Shown: positions 11,765 to 24,000 of the stretch, one piece after another
Position numbering within the stretch: position 1 is the first letter of the stretch
How the letters are laid out: each line of letters opens with the position of its first letter
Assembly (NCBI GenBank): GCA_028023455.1
Contig: JAQFVV010000018.1
Coordinates: 7,469,274-7,533,273 of the forward strand
From: Epiperipatus broadwayi
Taxonomy: Eukaryota > Onychophora > Udeonychophora > Euonychophora > Peripatidae
Reading direction: 5' to 3'
DNA: 64,000 nucleotides
The notes under the pieces: generated by a model
What the model was told of the DNA's origin: nothing
Seen by the model: only the letters and a program-made list of their open reading frames with translations
Databases searched by the model: none
Made by a program: the position numbers and the translations under genes

Positions 11765-14139
11765 TACTTATATGAATAATCCATTCTCTGGTTTTCTTAA
11801 AAGTTGATTCTGAATTTGACAATATTCTTTCCATTTTCCTGTAGGAGGGTGGTTTAATGGGCAATAATGTAGATTGGATACGTAATAAATATCCTAAGAA
11901 AATTGTTCATTTTAAAATACTGCCTGAGAAAGTTAGAATAAATTATACAGCTATTTTATGCAGATTAAATGAATTGATGATTTAGAGTTTTAAGAATGAA
12001 TTTAGAAATATTGCAAACAATTTGACTAACCGTTTTTTTTATTATTGTTATTTTTACTTACAAACATTGGTAGTTGATTGAGGTGGGTTCCAGTTAGTTC
12101 TTCTTTGATAGGCTGTAGTTCATTTTATTAAGGCATAACTATTGTTCCTTTGCTCTCTTTGTCAGATATTGTTTACTTAATTATCCTTTTTCAGAGGTGT
12201 TTAAAGGGTTTTTTTTTTTTTTCCAAAATTATTTTATCGAACATATGTTACTTGTTAAGTTTAAAAAATATTAAGAAATGAATATAAATTCATGTTAACT
12301 TTAACAAATAATTTTTTATATATGCCATTGACATCATTCAATGAATTATAATTTTTATGTATATTATCATGTACAAACCTTTAACTCATAGCGAACATTA
12401 TCATGTGTTTTGTTTACTATTAGTTCAAACTATGGTTAATTATTTTTGCTAACCTTTTGCAAAAATAATTAAAATTTGGAATTTATCAGTAATAGAAGAC
12501 GCTGCAGTGAAATATTTTTAAAATTACAGAATAATAATACTTGCGCAAGAAGTGTGTATTAAAGGGCATAACATGAAAGTACGTGCGAATGGAGATAATG
12601 GCAGTATGATCTCAAAACATGTTCAGAGTATTCTTTCATCATGTTTTTTATTTTGTTTATTACAGTTGTATTAAATTTTATTTAATTGCAATCATTTAGA
12701 GTTTTGTGTAAAAGCAAACAGCTATATTGTTTAAAACAGAACGTCCCCCAAAATGGATAATTAACCATAAAACGTACTTCGAAGAGAGAACGAAAGAACA
12801 ATACATAAGTACCCTGTATTCTAATATAAATAGTTTTTAGATGTTACCTGATGAGGAAAGAAATGACTTAAGGGCATGTGTTCCGGATTGAATTTTTGTT
12901 TAGCCAAATATTATTTGCTTTACTTTATAATGACACAAAAATTAAAAAGAAAAATATTCTTTTTTATGACTCTTTTTGATGAAAAGTTATAATTTTATAA
13001 TAATAAAGCTTTATAGCTAAGTCAAAAAAATTTTCAGTATACGTATTTCCTATTCAAAATAATTCTTTATTATTTACAATATTTATAGTTTTTTTTTTAA
13101 CAGTCATGGAATATTTTTTTAACTTTTAAAAAAATAAAATATTTTTTTGTTATTTTGGCTTTATACTTATTGTGCATTTAATTCATTTTTGAATTATTTT
13201 GTTGTTAGTTCGATTGTACAATTAAGTTTACTATAATGTTTTTTTCTATTTTTTTTTTAATCAAAATAATAACGAAAATTAAAATTAGTAATAAAGTAAT
13301 ATATTTTTAATTAAAAATTTTTTTTCAATCATCTATTTACATAATAATTACAAATATGCAATAAACATTTCAACTTTTTATATAAAAATGTATTTATTTT
13401 ATAAGAAACATATAACTTTTACCCAAAAAATTTACCTTATATTTAGAATATATTTTTATTTTCATTATCAAAAGTTTATGTATTTCAAATTATCTGAAGA
13501 AGTAAAATAAAATTTTAGGATCCATAAACTTTTGATAATAATCATAAAATATACTTAATACATAAATTTTATTTACATGTAAAAGTTAGACAATTCATAT
13601 AAAAAAATACAAGTTATTTTAAAAAGAAACTATATGGGCAATTTTTGTTCTTCAATAACTTAATAATAAAAATCTTATAATTTTTAATAGTATTAGTATA
13701 TAAATTCAATGCACCAGTAGTGAGAACTATAATTTATTACAATGGTGTATTTCTTGTATAATTAGGATATCAATAATAGATAACAAACTCGAATATTTAC
13801 CATGTATAATGTTGAATGGTTAGCTTTGATCAACATTCTGATTTTACTTAAAGTTATTTCTGTAATATTTTAAACAGCATTAAACTTTTTGCACATGCGC
13901 TTTGGATTTTAACTCTAAAATGAATGAATACAAACACTTCAAACACATGATACAGTCTTTGGAAAAGATAGAATGGCCATCTATCTTTTCAAACCTGGGC
14001 AAATCTTAAGTATTTGAAAGTGAAAGCTGAAGATATTAAATAATCACTTTAAATTACTTTTACATGCTTGAATGAATGACGCTGGTGAAATTTATTAGAA
14101 TTTACGATAAATCATTCTTATTTGAAATTAAATGTATGT
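11640..14139. other. Intronic DNA, little recognised
   Basis: A (TA)n tract lies at 11733-11761. A short imperfect foldback surrounds 13460-13550 (CATTATCAAAAGTTTATG versus CATAAACTTTTGATAATA). No genes seen. Confidence 0.5.
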
Positions 14140-14265
14140 AAATAAGTCAATTATTTTACATAGCGCGATGTTTTTTTACAAAGCCCATGTGCAACAGTTT
14201 AATGCTGTTTAAAATATTATAGTTTGTAAAAAAACATCGCGCTATATAAAATAATTGACTTATTT
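14140..14265. repeat. Short foldback element
   Basis: Arms 14140-14182 and 14223-14265 are almost perfect reverse complements (43 bases, with AGCGCGATG in the middle), separated by a 40-base loop. Could be a MITE or a local inversion; no target duplication identified. Confidence 0.75.
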
Positions 14266-16900
14266 AAAGTTATTTTTACAAAAAATTAATTAACTCCTTT
14301 TTTATTGTTGTTTACAATATTACTTTTTATTACTCATCTTGTAAGAAAAAAACTATATTAAAAGCAGTAACTCTCTCTATTAATCTACCCCAAATCTATC
14401 TATTCTAAAAAATAATCATATGAATATTTGCATCATATCTTGGAACTTTTAATTCTGAGTGCATCTTTCAACCACTGTCTTAAACAGCACAAAAACTTAA
14501 TCGTAGTGAATACTCATTTCCAGGCCAGTTATTGAAAATCTTTAGTCAAAAATATGGGATAATTTAAATGTTGCTTTTACCTATATGCAAAAAAGATTAA
14601 TATATATATAATAAATATCATAAACCGTTATAATTTATTTTTATTTTATTTAAGTTTAACTGATTTGCAATTACTGAGTTTTTATTCATTTATTTTACTG
14701 ATTTTATAAATAAGTAATTTACTAATTATTTGATCTAAGGATGGATGTCACAAAATTTGAATAATAGTTAATGCTATTATCAATGTATTATTAAACAAGT
14801 TTAAGAAAAGTATGTATTCTGTTTTGATGATAAACACTATCAATAAAACAGTTAAAACACTTTTAAAAACATACTTTGGAGTTTATTATTAAAATTAGGT
14901 CATGTGACATCTGACTTGATTTTTTTTTTAGCAATTTGGAGTTTATTATATTATTGTTGATTCATATTGTATACCTGTAAAAAGAAAGAGATAAATGTGA
15001 TATTTAATATTTTATAAGGAATTTGTTACGATTACAAATCATTTTTGAGAGCTATAGATCTAAACCATCAAACAAACAGACTGAACATAACAAGTGAAAA
15101 CAGGACTATGAGCTACCATTTTGAATTGTATTTATTGATTAAGAAATATTGTGACTTAAGAAGTGTTCTATTGTGATTGAAATGTTACAACAATATGACA
15201 TGTCCAAGATATGTCAAATTCTGAGGAATATGTATTTATCAAATGAAGCAGCAGTATTTGGTTGCATAATAACACTAAAAAGATTAATGTTGGTAAAGTG
15301 CTTTGGTCTATTCAGTTTAGCTTTTAAGAATGTAAGAAAATATTTTATGAAATAAAATGTAAATACAAGATAATAAACATTAATAAAAATTACTAAACCT
15401 ATAATGATTTTGCAAATGATGTGATTTATTTTACATAAATAGTTCCAAAAATTATTATATAAAATCAAAAAATTGTCTTAAAGATAATTGCTAAAAAGAT
15501 TTAAAATAATATAATGAAATATCAAAAAGAATTAAAGAATATTAGTATGAATCAAAAAAGTTTAAATGTAAAAACGTCTTGGATAAATATTCTAAAATAT
15601 AATAAATAAAGTTAAGTTTAGAATTAAACTTGAATGGATTTTCTTGAGAGGTAATAGATAAAAATATGTTTGCATTATTGAAAATGACAATTTAAAATAA
15701 ATATATTCTGGCAATTGGAGGGAGGGGTTGAAGATGTAATATAGACCTTTAATATAAACCCAATACAAGTTAAATAAGGAAAGATATATGTTGCAATTAA
15801 CAAAAAAAATTAAAAGTGATATAGCCTGAGAGTGAGAAAAAGTATGTATTTCAGGCGGTATTATAATAATAATATAGATAAAATGTAGGTAAAATGAATA
15901 TAATTGTAAAAAGTGTGATAATAAATTGTCTGTTAAACTACTATACTGTTTCCAAATAGATAGGTGGTTTTATACTAAAAAAAAACAAAACAGAAAAAGT
16001 TTATTGGACTGACATAAATAAAAAATTCTATTGATGGAATAATATTAGGGAAACTTTATCTTACATTGTATTGATTAATGATTGACAAAATTGTTGACAG
16101 TAATAAGGATAAAGATTAAAAATAAAAGAATATTGTTTTATTATATCTTTTCATTGCAATAAGGATGTCAAAAATAACCACATATTTAATTTCTCAGATA
16201 ATTTTATATAGTTCCATAACAGATTAAGTGGCAACAAAGTTTTTCTTTTATTTTATATTACTCAGTTAAAAATTGATTTCAAAATTCCAGCTTTGAATAG
16301 GCAACTTCCACAGTGCTAACCTGCTATTGGTTTTTTTTTTTTTTTTTAGTATTGTGTTGATTAGAATAATCCAGGTTGTAAGATGATTTATTTTAAAAAA
16401 ATGTAACAATAAAAAAGTATTATATTTTAGCCAAATATTATATTATTGTAAATAATTAAATTGAAATTAATTTCATTTTTGCAAATTGTTGACGCCTGAA
16501 TTTATTAATATTAACATCTAATGGATAATAAAGGAACACATTTTTTGTAATTGGGCAATAACATTTGTAAGATTTCTCCACGCTATTTCTTTTTTAAGAT
16601 TATTTCATGTGGTCTAATTATTATTTTTAATAACAGAAATTTTGTGTATTTGCCTATAAGTAATTACAGAAATAATAAATTAAAACTAACATTTGCAAAC
16701 TGAAACCATGCCATTTAGTAATAGTATTTTTGTACAACTTACCTAAAATATTATTTCTAGATGGTCTGATTTTAATTTGCAATTGCCAGTTTTAAGTGAT
16801 TGTTTTTCTATCAGTAGAGTTGTGAAAATTGTGAGTTAATAAGAGAAATTTATTTCAACAGTAGCAACTTCTTCCATATAATAATACCACTTAGAGTAAG
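14266..16900. other. Intronic DNA, nothing recognised
   Basis: No supported gene, RNA or repeat. Frames at 15173-15355 and 15214-15468 overlap on opposite strands and lack motifs. Confidence 0.45.
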
Positions 16901-17200
16901 CTATAATAATGAATAGATGTTAGAAGTGCCTACTCATTCAATATCCTCAGACTGGTTTCTAGTCTATGGCTTTTGTCTGTAAAAACCTTAGACAGAGAGC
17001 AATGCATCTAGATTACTGAATTCAATGCACACATCTAGCACTCACATTTTATCTTTTTGGTTAATATAACATCATGAGCCCAAATTAAAGAAATAATAAT
17101 GTTTCAACCGAAGATAATTTGCTTGCACAGTTGCACAGATTTAATCCAGTTCGGAATCTCTATATTTTGTTTATGGTTTTTTAATAACTATAGTCACCAA
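16900..17200 (-). repeat. Hammerhead-related repeat, copy A (decayed)
   Basis: Diverged copy of the repeat seen complete at 31.3-32.0 kb. On the minus strand the hammerhead region (about 16944-16985) keeps GAAAC and the cleavage-side GTCTGAGGA, but the CTGATGA core has become CAGACAA and the 5' strand of helix I does not pair. Inactive as a ribozyme. Confidence 0.6.
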
Positions 17201-17299
17201 TAATATTTGTCTAGAATTGATATTAAACCATTAAAACATCATATAATCACATTTTAAACACTTACATAAATTGTTAATACAGTAGCATTTTTTTGCAAT

Positions 17300-17560
17300 A
17301 GTGTTATCTAGTGCAAGCTATAGTAATCAATAGATACTAGAATGTCTTTGTATTTAATTCTATCTTATGGCTATTCATCCAATATTCCTAAACTATTTTC
17401 TAGCTTATGGCTTTCATCAATGAAGAGACTTGGATCTGGCTGCAATAAACCTAGATTACCCATCCATCATTCATCATATTAACTATAAATCTATGATCCC
17501 AAACTAAAACACAAAGTTTTCAATACAAGCTAATTTAATCACACACGTCTGAATCCAGTT
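17300..17560 (-). repeat. Hammerhead-related repeat, copy B (decayed)
   Basis: Same family and orientation as copy A. The minus strand at about 17384-17425 keeps TTGATGA and a short helix II (AGC / GCT) but has GAAAA where GAAAC is expected, and helix I is weak. Confidence 0.6.
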
Positions 17561-17656
17561 CAGCATATATATATATATATATATATCATAACTTAAGCAT
17601 CAAACCGTGATAGAGAAACAGACAGTGCGCAATCGTTTACGGATAAATCTCTATAC

Positions 17657-17793
17657 AAAGTACTTTAAAACTTGTCTTGCGTTGTTAGCCGAGAGGTATC
17701 GCAGCCGCCATGCAAGCAAGTAGTTGGTTGCAGACGGGTGTGGGTCCCGGCAGATGCTATGACATATGAAAAAAAAAAAAGTACTTTAAAACT
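17657..17793 (+). mobile_element. tRNA-derived SINE, family 2, with target-site duplication
   Basis: The body is about 17673-17770, followed by an A tail. The A box-like TTAGCCGAGAGGT near the 5' end and a degenerate B box-like GGGTGTGGGTCCCGG near 17735-17755 point to a tRNA origin. Identical direct repeats AAAGTACTTTAAAACT (17657-17672 and 17778-17793) flank it: a 16-base target-site duplication typical of LINE-mediated insertion. A second copy lies at 47844-47950. Confidence 0.88.
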
Positions 17794-17810
17794 CACAAAT
17801 CTCTTAGGTT

Positions 17811-20040
17811 CTTTTATAGTATAAATCTTAAATAACGAATGTAATTACTAACAATAATAAAAAATTATTATTATTTTAATAGAATACTCTTATTAGGTTA
17901 CAATTATGAGGTTTAAAACTTCGCTCAGGGTTCATGTTATAAGCTTAGATATCTTAAAACTTTAAATACTAGCTCAAGTTTCAATATTTTAGCAGTATCT
18001 CAGGTTCACATTATACTTAACGTAAAATAATAATTATAGTAGGCATTTCAAAGTACTTATATGTAATATTTATTTAAATTGTAAATAAAAATATTTTATA
18101 TTATAAGTTGAAGATAAGACAGTCGCTGTTATCTTTATAAAGTGTTAATCTTGTGTTAAGATTTGTAGAGGTCACTCCGTGGTAAAATTAAACACTGAAA
18201 AGGCGCATAGTATTAAGGTTAAAGCCTTATATGTATTTATATTATCATTGGAATTTTATTCTAGATATCTTAGACTTCAATTAAATACAAAAAGCAAATA
18301 CACAAAACTGAGTATATCAATATTTAGATGATTAATAATTATCATACAAAACATTTTAAAAATTTTAAATTTTCTTCATGTATAAATATTTTATTTATCC
18401 AGCACTTAAGTATACGTAAATCTATAATCTTATAATAAACTAACTTATAATAATTGCATACAGATGAAGTAATGCATCAGGAAGAAATAACACATTTTAC
18501 GCTATCCAAAGCATTATAAAAACATACTTAAATTGAAATTAGCTAAGCATATGTCTTATTATAATGCAGGTAAAATGGATAAATAAATCAAGTAAATACT
18601 AATATTAGGTGATCTTTGAAATATACTCTTTTTTAATTAATGAATAATAAAACGTTGTTATTATTATTATTATTATTATGATGATGAGATTTTCTGGTTA
18701 ATGATTGCAATAGTAATGGCAACAAAAACAAAAACGTATTTTGATAATAACAAAAATATTTATTTACAATATAAATGAAATATGAGATTTAGTATAATAG
18801 ATACTTAAAATAAATAATGATTTTAATTTAACAAATTAAAATAAAGTATTTATACAATTTTACCGTAACTATCCCTTTTAAGTAATGTCACAAATTATAA
18901 AATTAACATTTGCATTATTTATTAGGTTCTCACAATTACCACCGATACATTTCTCTAACTATCTTGCAGTAAGGATAAAACCACAAATATCTATATCTAT
19001 ATTAGGCTACTAGCGTGATCTTAACCTTCTCACGATATCAACTGCGTCTCAAAAACAGTGAGATAAAACATTTGTTCTTACATTACAAAATAGCATATTA
19101 ACTGAAATACAGGCTTATTATATACCTGTATCAATACATTAATCTATAGAGTATTTTCACATGATCCACCACTCTCACTTTATCTCATAACACTGATACA
19201 CTTGAATACATATATGTCGAAAAGATAAATAATCACTAATATACATATTTCATGCCAAAACAGCAATCATCAGATATTGTAGAAATGATAAATACACCAT
19301 TACGATACTATTAGTACTTATGAGAGGCAACGAAATAGATATAAGATACAGATTATAATCCAAAAACTGCTTAAAATATTAAATTGCAGTAACTAGCAAA
19401 TAACCTTAAAATAAATATGCCTTGAAAACACCCTTAAATATTCAATAATACATTTAAACATTGCAATATAGGCAAGGTGGATAATAAATAATATACGGAT
19501 AGGCACACATCTATGTGCATATTAACAAGCCACAATCTTTATTTTATGTAGGGCTGAATATATGCATTAATAAGAGAAACGATATCTACAGCAATTGCCG
19601 AATTAATAGCTGACTTCAAGCAGCATGTCAATAAATAAATAAGCAAGACATAAATATAATAATAGCAATAATATATAAATGGTCACTCGCATACACTCTC
19701 ATATGCATAATAAAACATCTAATTAATTAATGTGCATGAACTCACAAAACATGGTGGTATAACAAAACTACGTTTTAGTTTGTACACTATTTAAATTTCA
19801 CACACTGACTTTCAGACATTTTATATGTTCACATATATCAAGTATAAAGTCTGTTTGTTTTACCCAGTACAATTTCGTATATCATATCAAATACTAACCA
19901 AAATATTTACCTGGATATACATATATGTATTTTTTTTAAAATCTTTTACATATATTTTCTCTTACCAAATCTTTGTGCAGCAAATACTCATAAATATTTC
20001 CATAATATCATCAATACAGAAATTATAATTACCTAACACC
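17811..20040. repeat. Long dispersed repeat, copy 1
   Basis: Shares ordered landmarks with 57540-59270: several 'CTC(A/G)GGTTC' motifs (near 17925 and 18000), an AACGTATTT...ACAAAAATATTTATTTAC block near 18735 and a 'TTCTCACA' block near 18926. A weaker relative may lie at 23040-23950. Too diverged to classify by eye; noncoding part of a larger transposable element is likely. A frame at 19825-20028 inside it has no motif. Confidence 0.4.
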
Positions 20041-20994
20041 AAGAACAAATTTTAAAATTATAAAAAACATTTATATATGCTAGAGTCTTTTATCCACTAA
20101 ATTAACTGAAAGAATTTTAAATTCTTCCCATAATGAAAATTGATCACTTTTTAATAAAGAGTCTGTTTTGCTGACTTCTTATCTGAATATCATGACAGTC
20201 TTTTATTATGGTGGCCAAAAATAAACACATACACATATCACATTAGCAATTTCTTAAATATTGTCTGTGACTATAATGCACTCATTAATAATATGTTGGT
20301 GAAGTCAGGAGCAGATAAATAAATAGCAGAATAATTCCATTATAAGTTTTCACTACTTAATTAATCTTTAAGCATAAAATGAATTTGGACTGCTTTTTTC
20401 TTTAATTGAGTGACAAAAGTAAATCAACAATTAACAAGTAGATTATTTTTGGATACTGGATTAATAATAATGATGATGATATCTTTTATTGACATTGGCT
20501 GAAAGAAAAAAATATCAATAAAGTCTTTCTTTTAAAGGTTTTTAAAAGATCAATTTTAATAAAAAAAAATTTCTGCTAAATATACAAAAAGCATTTTGAA
20601 AATATTACATTTTTTCTTGTTTTTAAATTTGGTTGAAACTTGAAATTACTTTATCTTTTAGTTTCTTTCAGTTTAAAACAAAAGAAATATATAGCTTTAA
20701 ATTTTTATTTGTCATGAGAAAAACTGTATCTTGTACTAACAATATTCAGTATAACTTATTTGTTTTAATGATACAATTATTGAATTAATAAGAAATAAAG
20801 TAATCGCTTGTTAGACTTGATGTTAGTTTCAATATATATATATTTCACTTGATATTTCTTTTAAAGCCATTATGTTCAGGAGAAAATATATATATATGAT
20901 AAATTTTGAAATTAATGAATAATAACCAATAGTTCAATTCAACTAATAATTTTATGAAAAGATAAAATACATAATCATCTCCTGATGTTATTTG
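20041..20994. other. Intronic DNA, nothing recognised
   Basis: AT-rich sequence with small (TA)n runs; no feature supported. Confidence 0.45.
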
Positions 20995-21147
20995 TTCATA
21001 TATATTGCTTATAATATTTCTTTCATATACCCTTCAATGCAAACAGATAAAGCTCTGATGTAAGGAAAATAAAAAAGTTTTTTAAGAAAATTTGTTTATA
21101 TTGAAGTGTATATGAAAGAAGTATTATAAGCAATATATATATATGAA
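20995..21147. repeat. Short foldback
   Basis: Arms 20995-21039 and 21099-21147 are near-perfect reverse complements (they share CTTATAATA and TTTCATATAC), with a 60-base loop. It abuts the larger palindrome at 21186. Confidence 0.7.
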
Positions 21148-21185
21148 AATTAGTAATCAATGTCTGTATTCCAATTATAAACAAA

Positions 21186-21516
21186 TATATATAATTCTTC
21201 AAAAAACAATACAATAGTTAATATAGTAAATAATATTTTAAAAACAAATATCTACTATAATTTAATAGAGGTACTTTCAACTATCTAAGTAGTCGTTATC
21301 AACTATATTCAAATTCAGTTACAAAAAACTGTTATAAATGACCTAATTGTTTTTGTAGACATTTATAACAGTTTTTTGTAACTGAATTTGAATATAGTTG
21401 AAAACGACTACTTAGATAATCGAAAGTACTTTTATTAAATTATAGTAGATATTTGTTTTCAAAATATTATTTATTGTATTAATTATTGTATTGTTTTTTG
21501 AAGAATTATATATATA
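21186..21516. repeat. Palindrome of two head-to-head PLE tails
   Basis: Arms 21186-21340 and 21360-21516 are almost perfect reverse complements around a 19-base spacer. The right arm carries a GAAAGTACTTTT box preceded by a TATAGTTGAAAACGACTA block, resembling the PLE 1 tail (GTTGATAAAG ... GAAAGTACTTCT, 958-997). I read it as two PLE 3' tails joined at their inner ends. Confidence 0.65.
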
Positions 21517-22380
21517 TATGAGAAGAAAGTGAGAGAAAAGAATAAGAGAATATACTTCCAACATCGGTATCATTTCTTTTAAATAATGTGAAAATAGCAT
21601 TTTTTCATGTCTATCATTAAATATATGGCTTAATATATTCTGTAGAAAGAATAACACAAGGATAATAATTAGCTTCTCATGTCTTCATTCCAGTAATTTA
21701 ATTTGAAAAAATAAAAATGAAAATAAAAGGGAAAACTACTTTTTTTCTTCTTTTTATTTTAATATCATCATCTTTTCTTCTTTTTTTTTTAAATTTTAAC
21801 ATCAACTTTATTTTTAAAAATTTTCCTTTTATATACCTGTGCATGAGGATATTTTATTGCATTATTTTAACATTATATTCCATTGGACAAGTGAATTTCA
21901 AAACTGTATTTTCACTCAAGAACTATCTTAATAATCAACACATTATTAAATATTATTTTAAAAGGCATTTTACTATCAAATTGACTATAAATAAAACTTT
22001 TTACATATTTAATAAACTATAACTGACAAACATCAATATAAATTTATCTAGTATAATTTCTTTAAAACAGTAGATCCTAACTAATATTTATTTCAGTTTA
22101 GACTATTAAATTAAAATTCTATGAATCTACCACCAAACTAAATAATATTTTTTAAATGAATATTAACAAGCATATTAAACTGTTTTATTGATAATGGAAC
22201 ATTAAACTAATACCTATATAAACTAATTAAAACAACATTAACTGAGAACAAGCTTAGTTTTATTTAAGGAAAACAACTTTTTAAATTATTATTATTAGTT
22301 ATATTTAACGCTTAGGAAGCTTAAATATATAGTTACAATATATATATATATATATATAATATACAAATCAATATATATAA

Positions 22381-22958
22381 TATACAAATCAATATATATA
22401 TCAAAATACAATAAAGTTTACATAAATTATATTATTTTTAGATGTACTTTCACAATACATTTTGTAGTCTTTATCAACTATATATCATTGAATAATCAAA
22501 ATGAGACAACTTTTAACAATACTCATAGTTAAATTCAGATTTTCCACAATTCTGTTATCTTAACATTTGATGACTGGCGATTCATTAACATTTGACGATT
22601 TGTTGAAATCATCATAGCCTCTTTTATTTTATGTTTATTATGACAACTTTCAATTTGAATAATTTTCATATTTTTATTATAAAAATATGAAAATTATTCA
22701 AATTGAAATAAAAGAGGCTATGTTGATTTCAAGAAATCGTCAAATGTTAATTAATCGCCAGTCATCAAATGTTAAGATAACATAATTGGGGGAAATCTGA
22801 ATTGAACTATGGGTATTGTTAAAGGTTGTCACGTTTTGATTATTCAATGTTATATAGTTGATAAAAACTACAAAATTTATAGTTGAATGTACTTCTAAAA
22901 ATAATATAATTTATGCAAATTTTACTGTATTTTGATATATATATTGATTTGTATATTA
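22381..22958. repeat. Large palindrome of two head-to-head PLE 3' ends
   Basis: The left arm (22381-22675) and right arm (22679-22958) are reverse complements with almost no loop (centre TTTTTATTATAAAAA). The right arm, on the plus strand, opens with a frame reading 'M-K-I-I-Q-I-E' then 'E-A-M-L-I-S-R-N' and 'L-I-N-R-Q-S', the C-terminal block of the PLE nuclease also seen at 820-860. It continues into the tail with a GAATGTACTTCT box. The left arm holds the same in reverse, with an extra stretch of about 20 bases near 22630-22650. Two 5'-truncated PLE ends are therefore joined head to head. Confidence 0.85.
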
Positions 22959-23039
22959 CATATATTGTAGAACGAATACAGATATAAAACTTAATTAATT
23001 ATATATATATATTCTAACCTCCCCCCGCGCGTTCTCACC

Positions 23040-24000
23040 CCAAAAAATACTGTTTATAACGAATATTCCGGGTTCTAGCTCAGTTAACAAATAAATAAAT
23101 GAAATATTCAGCATTGATTAAAATGATTACTAGCTCTAATTTCTAAAATACAAATACGGTTCAATTTTAAAATGAATTAACAAATATTTACTATTTTCAT
23201 GAGACATGGAGTGACAATACGGGGAACGAGATAGACTACATTGAGACATTATCCACACGATACTACCTCAATGGCATAAGAACACTATTCCCCCTTTTTA
23301 CTATACCAAATAACTAACTCATAGTATTCTTACGACTTTCTAAGCTCTATTCACTACGATTAAAATAATAATCATATCTTAATCTTCTTTATAACAAGAA
23401 TCTAGCTCAATTAAATAAAATGAAGTAAAATAAAATAAAATAAAATCTCAGGTTCATAAATTGTATTCTAACTGATTTAAAATTACGGTAGTAAAATATG
23501 AAAAGGGAATTTTATGTCATAATCTACTACACAGCAACTAACAATAATAAAAATAATAATAACAATAATAATATAATATAATCTTATTTCTTCCTAAATG
23601 AAATAAATAAATACGTACGTGGTAGTATTTTTAATAATCTGACAACAGAATACGTGTGGCAACATTAGCATATAATTTAATGTAATATTGTGGCAACCGA
23701 CTTATGACCAATAAATAATATAAAATTATGATCTTTTAATTTTAACATACCAATAAATTCTCAAAATTATTATAACACTTTTATGTTTACCTTTTGTGCA
23801 AAACCTATATGTCTGTTTCAATTATAAATGTATCGTGATTTCATGCATCCATGTGGAGAAATAACAACGCGGACACAAAACTTTAAAATAAATTTAAAAC
23901 AAAGTTTATTAACAACATAAATAAATTAACAATATTTTTACACTATATACATTGGATATCCCTTACTCTCCTATCTCAACTTAGTTTACTAGTTTATAAA
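23040..24000. repeat. Possible diverged relative of the long dispersed repeat
   Basis: Contains 'TCTAGCTCA', 'ATCTCAGGTTCATAAATTGTA' and an 'ACAAAGTTTATTAACAACATAAATAAATTAACAATA' type block in the same order as at 17.8-18.8 kb and 57.5-58.3 kb. Similarity is weak. A short GC-rich run (CCTCCCCCCGCGCG) lies just upstream at about 23019-23033. Confidence 0.3.

Noticed and set aside
12840-12880. CTGATGAG as a hammerhead core
   Set aside because: No GAAAC after a helix II, and no pairing helix I nearby.
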